This document shows positions 1 through 5,129 of a DNA stretch of 9,399 bases, one piece after another. Source of the stretch: an uncultured cyanobacterium (lineage in GTDB: Bacteria; Cyanobacteriota; Cyanobacteriia; PCC-6307; Cyanobiaceae). The notes beneath the pieces were generated by a model. That model searched no databases and had not been told where the DNA came from. It saw only the letters and a list, made by a program, of their open reading frames with translations. The translations under genes and the position numbers were made by a program. Location of the stretch: NCBI GenBank assembly GCA_903831165.1, contig CAIKWV010000279.1, positions 1 through 9,399 on the forward strand, read 5' to 3'. How positions within the stretch are numbered: position 1 is the first letter of the stretch; each line of letters starts with the position of its first letter.

Positions 1-861
<861 letters not shown>

Positions 862-1377
862 ATGGCCAGCAGTGATATCTGTTCTCTGGACACGATCCAG
901 CAGGAAATGGAGCGGTTGCCCTTGGGGGCCCGCCGCTTGGCCGTGCAGCTGCGTATGGCTCTCGATCCCCAGTGGATCTGGTCGGTGCTGACTGATTACG
1001 AGAATCTCGATCGCTTCATTCCCAACCTGGCCAGTTCCCGCCAGCTCTGGCGCCGCTCCAACCGGGTGGCGGTTGAGCAGGTGGGCACGCAACAGTTCTG
1101 CGGGCTGCGCTTCAGCGCCCGGGTGAAGCTGGAACTCGAGGAGGACTTTGATCAGGGCCGCCTGCAGTTCCGCATGCTCGACGGTGATTTTCGCTGCTTC
1201 GAGGGCGCCTGGGTGGTCGGCCGGGACGAGACCAGCAGCTGGCTCCTCTATGACCTCACCGTGCAGGGCAAGCCCGGCATGCCGATCGGTCTGATCGAGC
1301 AGCGGCTCAAGGATGACCTGGCCAACAACCTGCGCGGTGTCCAGAAGGAAGCCATGCGCCGGGCGGCGACCGCCTGA
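862..1377 (+). CDS. SRPBCC family (polyketide cyclase/dehydrase-like) protein
   Basis: This 171-residue protein appears to be a single START/Bet v1-like (SRPBCC) domain, a fold that encloses a hydrophobic ligand pocket. The clearest signature is the early helix WSVLTDYENLDRFIPNL (40-56), typical of the polyketide cyclase/dehydrase family. It is followed by alternating beta strands (about 66-135) and a long C-terminal helix (about 142-168) that would close the pocket. No signal peptide or membrane segment is seen, so it is probably cytoplasmic. The ligand and reaction cannot be read from the sequence; cyanobacteria carry several such proteins of unknown role. I chose ATG 862 because GGGGA sits 7 nt upstream and the homologous core begins soon after; ATG 811 in the same frame would add 17 residues but has no ribosome site. 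It is divergent from petH and followed by a long gene-free stretch. Confidence 0.8.
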   Translation: MASSDICSLDTIQQEMERLPLGARRLAVQLRMALDPQWIWSVLTDYENLDRFIPNLASSRQLWRRSNRVAVEQVGTQQFCGLRFSARVKLELEEDFDQGRLQFRMLDGDFRCFEGAWVVGRDETSSWLLYDLTVQGKPGMPIGLIEQRLKDDLANNLRGVQKEAMRRAATA

Positions 1378-2203
1378 AGCTGTGGACCGTTTGAAGGCCC
1401 GTCCGGCGTGGCCGCGCTGCTCGCCAGAGTTTGTTTGATGCCAACGCCCAGGTCTGCTTGCCGCAGCCGGGGCCAGCGTTGACTCCCAGACGCCTTGGTC
1501 GCCCAACCCCGGCCCGGGCGCTTGGTCAGGCTCGACGGTGATGACCGCTGAATCATCAACCCAACCCCCCTGGTCGGGGATCTCGCTGGCAGGCTGGAGC
1601 ACCGCCACAGCCCCGCCGGCCCGGGGAAGGATCCGATGTGGCATGACCTGATTCCGGCTGCTTGAGCCATGTTTTGGCCAAGGCCCGAGTCGCGAATGAC
1701 GTGGCACTACAGGGATGGTGTGCCGCGCACTCCTGCTGGCTCAGCCCTTGCCGTGACTGGCCTTGCTTGACACCTGTGCCGGCAGCCATGGAAGCCGGGA
1801 GCCAGCAGGGGGGGCAACGGCTGCGCCTCGCCTGGTGGGGCTTCGCTCCGCTGCCGGCGTTCATTGAACCCAGCGCAGGCTTGCCGCTTTCCTGACCGGT
1901 AATGCCCGTCGATCGTGGTCCGCCAGGCCCAGGCGTTGGCCTGTCAGCTCCGTTCCCTTGGGTTGGGCGGTCCGGGTTGCGCGGAGCGGCATGCTGCCGG
2001 CAGCTGAGACCGATCGCCGCCCTTTGTCGGCGAACTCGGAGCCCGTTGGCCCCCGGAATCTCTCAGCGCCATCCCTTGCGGCCGTGGGCACAACCGGGTC
2101 GGCGTGAGACTGGGGCGGGAGTGGGGCTGAAGCCTGTCTTGGCCCTGCAAGGGGCTGCAGATTGGAGGGGAGGGGGGCCACGATCAAGCGAATGACGATC
2201 ACA

Positions 2204-2221
2204 GCTCGCCTGGCTCGCCTG
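2204..2221 (+). repeat. Two tandem copies of a 9-bp unit
   Basis: GCTCGCCTG occurs twice back to back (2204-2212 and 2213-2221). The second copy overlaps a short palindrome, CGCCT-GG-AGGCG (2216-2227). This is probably a small slippage duplication in non-coding DNA; no function is implied. Confidence 0.6.
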
Positions 2222-2303
2222 GAGGCGCTGACAGGAGCCAGTGCGGCGAGTGGATTCCAGAGCGGAACAGCGACTTGATGACCCAGAAAGCTTGGCCAGC
2301 CAT

Positions 2304-2337
2304 GGATGGATCAGTCAGTCCGCAGGCCGATCCATCC
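2304..2337. repeat. Inverted repeat, 9-bp perfect stem
   Basis: GGATGGATC (2304-2312) is perfectly complementary to GATCCATCC (2329-2337), with a 16-nt loop. Neither side is followed by a T run, so it is not a standard intrinsic terminator. It lies in the gene-free region, about 94 nt left of a second, longer hairpin. Confidence 0.6.
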
Positions 2338-2430
2338 TCAGATCGACAGAGAATGATGGCAATGCCGTTCGCATCCTCGTCAAACTAACCAGGCCCTGGA
2401 AAACCAGCGGGTTGCCCGATCCTGCGTAGA

Positions 2431-2466
2431 CCATGGCTTGGATCACTCCATCAATCCACGCCATGG
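2431..2466. repeat. Inverted repeat, 13-position stem with one mismatch
   Basis: CCATGGCTTGGAT (2431-2443) pairs with ATCCACGCCATGG (2454-2466) at 12 of 13 positions, around the 10-nt loop CACTCCATCA. The single mismatch is T2438 against C2459. A further A-T pair (2430/2467) extends the base. No T run follows on either strand. It lies downstream of the tRNA-Glu terminator as read on the minus strand. It could be part of a small RNA, a back-up terminator or a protein-binding palindrome. Confidence 0.7.
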
Positions 2467-2500
2467 TTGAGGGTTGTTCAGATCTTCTCTTTCTGCGTCA

Positions 2501-2534
2501 TGAACAACAAAATCCAACCGCCGCTGGGTTGGAT
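2501..2534 (-). terminator. Rho-independent terminator of tRNA-Glu
   Basis: On the minus strand the sequence just past the tRNA forms an 8-bp stem, ATCCAACC/GGTTGGAT (plus-strand 2512-2519 and 2527-2534), with a 7-nt loop. It is followed directly by the T-rich tract TTTTGTTGTT (2511 down to about 2502). This is a textbook intrinsic terminator, 6 nt past the discriminator base of the tRNA. Confidence 0.88.
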
Positions 2535-2540
2535 GTCACA

Positions 2541-2613
2541 TACCCCCAAGGGGATTCGAACCCCTGTCGCCTCCGTGAAAGGGAGGTGTCCTAGGCCTCT
2601 AGACGATGGGGGC
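2541..2613 (-). tRNA. tRNA-Glu (UUC)
   Basis: The minus strand gives a complete 73-nt tRNA: acceptor GCCCCCA (2613-2607) pairing with TGGGGGT, the anticodon stem CCTCC/GGAGG with loop CTTTCAC and anticodon UUC (2579-2577), and a T arm with GGTTCGAATCC. The discriminator is A (2541), and CCA is not encoded. Position 1 is G opposite U72, a G-U closing pair as I remember it from other cyanobacterial and plastid tRNA-Glu. In cyanobacteria this tRNA serves both protein synthesis and, after charging, glutamyl-tRNA reductase (HemA), the entry to heme, bilin and chlorophyll synthesis. It sits between sasA upstream and its own terminator downstream, on the same strand. Confidence 0.97.
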
Positions 2614-2694
2614 GAGGCCACAGCACAAATACCAGGGTTGAATCCCAGGTGTTCCGGATGAGCCGGATTGGCTGATGGAATTGAACGTACGGGG

Positions 2695-2709
2695 CGAAGG
2701 GACCCTTCG
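2695..2709. repeat. 15-nt near-perfect palindrome
   Basis: CGAAGGG (2695-2701) and CCCTTCG (2703-2709) are complementary around a single central base. In RNA this would be a 5-bp stem with a 5-nt loop. It lies between the sasA stop and tRNA-Glu. It could belong to an imperfect sasA transcript end or be an operator-like site; no T run follows. Confidence 0.5.
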
Positions 2710-2712
2710 TCA

Positions 2713-2742
2713 AGGAGCCCTGGCCGGCAGCCCGAGCGGGCT
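2713..2742 (-). terminator. Possible sasA transcript-end hairpin (no T run)
   Basis: Directly at the sasA stop codon, AGCCC-GAGC-GGGCT (2729-2742) folds as a 5-bp stem with a 4-nt loop. An outer CCCTG/CAGGG pairing nearby could enclose it. There is no T tract, so it may instead act as a 3' stability element, or the transcript may read through into tRNA-Glu. Confidence 0.3.
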
Positions 2743-3917
2743 CAGGGTTTCAGCTCCTCCTTGTGTTCTTCCGGCGAAATCTGGCCGCGCCAGATCGGCA
2801 CCGTGAAGTGGAAGCAGGCCCCCTCCCCCGCCTCGGACACCACCCAGATGCGGCCGCCGTGCACGTCGGCGATGCGCCGGCACACCGACAGCCCGACGCC
2901 GTAGCCCGAGGTGGTCCCTGAGGTCTGGGGCAAGCGCACCCGGTCGAGAAAGATGCGTTCCTGCTCCTCGATCGGGATGCCGGGCCCGCTGTCGCAGATG
3001 CTGGCCTGCACCCACTGGCTGGTGCGGTGCAGCAGCCGCAGGGTGACCCGGCCCCCTTCAGGGGTGAACTTGAGGGCGTTCTCCAGCAGGTTGAGCAGCA
3101 CCTGGCGCATGCGCCGCTGGTCGGCGTAGACATCGGGCAGATCGCCGGGAATGTCCGTCACCAGTTCCAGGTCGCGGTTCACCCACAGCTTTTCGAGCTC
3201 CAGGATCGATTCGGCCACCACCTGGCCCAGGGACAGGCGCTGGGGGTTGAACAGGGCCTCCCAGCGGGTGGTGCCCACCTCCAGCAGATCCCTGGACAGT
3301 TCCTGGATGTCGTTGAGTCGGCGTTTCAGGACATCGAGGAAGCGGGGCTCATCGATCTGGCCGAGGCTGTGGCTCTGCAGGGCCAGCTTGGCCGCGGTCA
3401 GAGGGGTGCGCAGCTCGTGGGCGACCATGCGCAGCAGCCGCTCCTGCACGCTCAAGCGCTCGATCAGGGTTTCGTTCTCCTGACGCAGCACCAGCAGCTG
3501 ATCTTCCAGTTGCACCTCCCTTTGGGTGCGACTGCCGTCCTGTTCGGGCGGGCGCAGGCTGAGGCCCAGGCTGCTGACCACCTCCATCTGCTGCCAGCGG
3601 GGCAGCCAGCTGCGCAGTTGCATCCCCAGGGTGTTGCCGGCGAACACCTGTTTCGGCAGGGGGGCCAGCTTGATCAGGGCCGGGGTGGCCACCAGACGAT
3701 GCAGCTCCAGCAGTTCCGGTTGTTCGGAGGGATCGGCCACCTCCAGGCTGACTTCAAAGCTGCGCTCCTCGGCCCGCAGGGCATGCATCAGACCGCGCAG
3801 GTCCGAGCTGGCCAGGTGCTGCTTGGTGGCGACCAGCAGCAGCTGCAGCGTCTGGCGCGGACCAGCCTCCGCTGCGGCAGGGTCGAGCCTGGCCGGCATG
3901 GGCTTGGACTGGCCCAT
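2742..3917 (-). CDS. sasA: Circadian adaptive-response sensor histidine kinase SasA
   Basis: SasA binds KaiC through a KaiB-like domain, autophosphorylates, and passes phosphate to the response regulator RpaA, carrying the clock signal to transcription. From ATG 3917 the protein is 391 residues, close to the usual SasA length. Residues about 22-110 form the thioredoxin-like KaiB-type domain ([12 protein letters not shown], then [15 protein letters not shown] and FAGN). A charged, probably coiled-coil linker follows (about 130-162). The kinase part has the H-box [14 protein letters not shown] with phospho-acceptor His167, N-box [11 protein letters not shown] (Asn276), G1 DSGPGIP (309-315) and G2 GYGVGL (338-343). 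There is no signal peptide or membrane helix, so it is cytoplasmic. TTG 3947 in frame would add 10 residues; I prefer ATG 3917, preceded by GGAGGAG 12 nt away. It is divergent from the CpeS-like gene. Confidence 0.93.
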   Translation of the reverse strand: MGQSKPMPARLDPAAAEAGPRQTLQLLLVATKQHLASSDLRGLMHALRAEERSFEVSLEVADPSEQPELLELHRLVATPALIKLAPLPKQVFAGNTLGMQLRSWLPRWQQMEVVSSLGLSLRPPEQDGSRTQREVQLEDQLLVLRQENETLIERLSVQERLLRMVAHELRTPLTAAKLALQSHSLGQIDEPRFLDVLKRRLNDIQELSRDLLEVGTTRWEALFNPQRLSLGQVVAESILELEKLWVNRDLELVTDIPGDLPDVYADQRRMRQVLLNLLENALKFTPEGGRVTLRLLHRTSQWVQASICDSGPGIPIEEQERIFLDRVRLPQTSGTTSGYGVGLSVCRRIADVHGGRIWVVSEAGEGACFHFTVPIWRGQISPEEHKEELKP

Positions 3918-4085
3918 GGGGGATGGTGACTCCTCCGCTGACGGCAAGCGGATCCCTGCGACGAAGCCCCAACCTTATGGGTTTCGGTGCTTTTGGGGTC
4001 GGAGCACACCAAGCTGTCGGGAACTGGCTAGGACTGAGGTGCCGTCGGATCCATACACGGCTCCCTGAGCGGCCCTGCGAACCCC
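3918..4085. other. Divergent intergenic region between sasA and the CpeS-like gene
   Basis: The spacer must carry the promoters of both genes. GGAGGAG (minus strand, 3936-3930) is a strong ribosome site for sasA, somewhat far (12 nt) from ATG 3917. I see no confident -35/-10 pair and no RpaA-type direct repeat that I could defend by eye. A strong ribosome site for the rightward gene is also missing. Confidence 0.4.
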
Positions 4086-4634
4086 ATGCTGTCCGGACCT
4101 TTCGCTGCCTCAGCCCCGACCCGCATCAAACTCGACAGCAATCTGCGTCGCTGGTTTTCGCGCAACCTGGGGCTGTGGCGCTCGCGTCGCTTGTATTTCC
4201 TCGCCGATCAGGAGCCAACGCGGCTGGACATGATGCTGCGGGTGGAAAGCTTCAGTGAGCCGATCGAGGGCGAGGCGGCCTACCGCTTCACCTGGTGGTG
4301 CGATCAGCACTACGACTTTTTCGACAAGAACCCCCGCTACTCCCGCGAGGGGACGATGGAGGCCTACCTCTGCGGCCATCAACTGCGCCGCAGCCAGAGT
4401 CACCTGTTCGCCTGCCCCAGCAAAAGCCAGATCCGCCAGGTGGATGAGCACGAAATGGTGTTCGAAACCCACCACCAGGAGTGGGACATCCTTGAGCACA
4501 TCCGCCTGGTCGATCAGGACCGCTACCGCTCCCGTTCGATCTACTCCTGGCGCAACGGCGTGCTGGAGCTGGCCGAGGTGCACCACGAGATCCGCGCCGA
4601 GGGCGCCGGTGCGCCGCTGCAGGAACCGTCCTGA
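4086..4634 (+). CDS. Putative CpeS/CpcS-like (lipocalin-fold) protein
   Basis: CpeS/CpcS-family lyases attach bilins to cysteines of phycobiliproteins through a lipocalin-like beta barrel. This 182-residue protein shows the family's layout rather than strong identity: an N-terminal helix leading to RNLGLWRSRRLYFLADQE (27-43), matching the family's opening 'G.W.SqR' region; alternating strands (about 47-160); and a closing strand region ending in HHEIR (166-170), comparable to the family's terminal SEIR. It is rich in Trp and aromatic residues inside the strands (YRFTWWC, 66-72), which suits a ligand pocket. There is no signal peptide. ATG 4086 gives the full N-terminal helix, although no good ribosome site is visible. 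It is divergent from sasA; the next gene starts 71 nt downstream on the same strand. Whether it is an active lyase, and for which bilin, cannot be told. It could be another lipocalin-type family. Confidence 0.55.
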   Translation: MLSGPFAASAPTRIKLDSNLRRWFSRNLGLWRSRRLYFLADQEPTRLDMMLRVESFSEPIEGEAAYRFTWWCDQHYDFFDKNPRYSREGTMEAYLCGHQLRRSQSHLFACPSKSQIRQVDEHEMVFETHHQEWDILEHIRLVDQDRYRSRSIYSWRNGVLELAEVHHEIRAEGAGAPLQEPS

Positions 4635-4664
4635 AATCGGCTGGGGGGACGGGCATCGCCGCCG

Positions 4665-4682
4665 CCCATGCGAGAGCATGGG
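4665..4682 (+). repeat. 7-bp hairpin with GAGA tetraloop in front of a TTG-start gene
   Basis: CCCATGC (4665-4671) and GCATGGG (4676-4682) pair perfectly around GAGA, a GNRA-type tetraloop, which makes a very stable RNA hairpin. It sits 30 nt after the CpeS-like stop and 23 nt before the TTG start of the next gene. No T run follows, so it is more likely an intercistronic processing/stability element or a leader structure than a terminator. Confidence 0.65.
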
Positions 4683-4705
4683 GCCGTCCGGATCCAATCC
4701 CGCTC

Positions 4706-5119
4706 TTGGCTTCCCTTTCTCGCCGCGCCAGACTTCTCCTGGCCGCTCCCCTGCTGGTCATGCCCCTGGTGCTCAGCCCAGCTGCGGCCCTGGCAGCGCC
4801 GGCCACCCCCGCGGAGATGAATCTCTACACGCGCATCGCCGCTGTCAACGCCTGCATTTCCCGTTCGGCGGGTGTCGATTTTGACAAAGCGGTGGGCATC
4901 GCCGGCGAGACGATCGCCCAGGTGATCCTGGGCCAGCATCAGGGTCTGATCCAGCAGGTCGGCAGCAAGGCCCTCACCCTGGAGGAGCTGCGCAAGGGTT
5001 CGATCAACTCCGCCGTGATCGGCGCCTATGAGATCTGCCCCAAGCAGGTTCCGCCGGACGTGGCCAAGAAAGTTCAGGAGGCGCTGAGCAAGAAACCGGC
5101 GGCCCCCGCTCCCAAGTAG
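4706..5119 (+). CDS. Small exported conserved protein of unknown function
   Basis: This 137-residue protein begins with a clear Sec signal peptide: basic SRRAR (5-9), a hydrophobic core to about residue 24, and an AALA-like cleavage site near 28-31. The mature part of about 106 residues has two cysteines (50 and 111) that could form a disulfide, and the sequence blocks AGVDFDKAVGIAGETIAQVI (55-74) and ELRKGSINSAVIGAYEICP (94-112), followed by an Ala/Pro/Lys tail. From memory, similar small proteins in marine Synechococcus and Prochlorococcus have been labelled 'cAMP phosphodiesterase class-II precursor'; I see no phosphodiesterase metal motif here, so I do not adopt that name. The start is TTG; no in-frame ATG or GTG gives a complete signal peptide, and the ribosome site is weak. 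Only 10 nt separate it from pepN, so the two are probably cotranscribed. Confidence 0.8.
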   Translation: MASLSRRARLLLAAPLLVMPLVLSPAAALAAPATPAEMNLYTRIAAVNACISRSAGVDFDKAVGIAGETIAQVILGQHQGLIQQVGSKALTLEELRKGSINSAVIGAYEICPKQVPPDVAKKVQEALSKKPAAPAPK

Positions 5120-5129
5120 TTCCCCTCCC

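Larger units (their letters stand above)
1378..2500. other. Gene-free region of about 1.1 kb
   Basis: No open frame here gives a protein I recognise. The short frames on both strands overlap each other and have compositions (Arg, Pro, Gly, Ala, Ser, Trp rich) typical of chance translation of GC-rich DNA. I see no tmRNA, RNase P RNA, SRP RNA or tRNA signature. Visible structure includes a 5-bp CCCCG/CGGGG stem (1611-1626), a 9-bp tandem duplication (2204-2221), and two longer hairpins (2304-2337 and 2431-2466). From about 2260 onward the composition becomes less GC-rich than the preceding part. It may be a decayed gene, a long regulatory region, or the site of an unannotated small RNA. Confidence 0.6.

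Noticed and set aside
1611..1626. CCCCG/CGGGG stem as a terminator of the SRPBCC gene
   Set aside because: It lies over 230 nt past the stop codon and has no T run; stems this short are expected by chance at this GC content.
1662..2202. Short overlapping frames on both strands in the gene-free region
   Set aside because: No ribosome site, no recognisable motif, Trp/Cys/Arg/Pro-rich content and mutual overlap; not supported as genes.
2467..2661. Plus-strand frame containing GIRTPV
   Set aside because: This is the antisense translation of tRNA-Glu, a common false gene.
3027..3929. 300-codon plus-strand frame opposite sasA
   Set aside because: It is antisense to a well-supported kinase gene and has Gln/His/Leu-rich shadow composition.
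4706..5119. Naming the small exported protein a cAMP phosphodiesterase
   Set aside because: No metal-binding His/Asp motif of such enzymes is present; the name is an inherited label.
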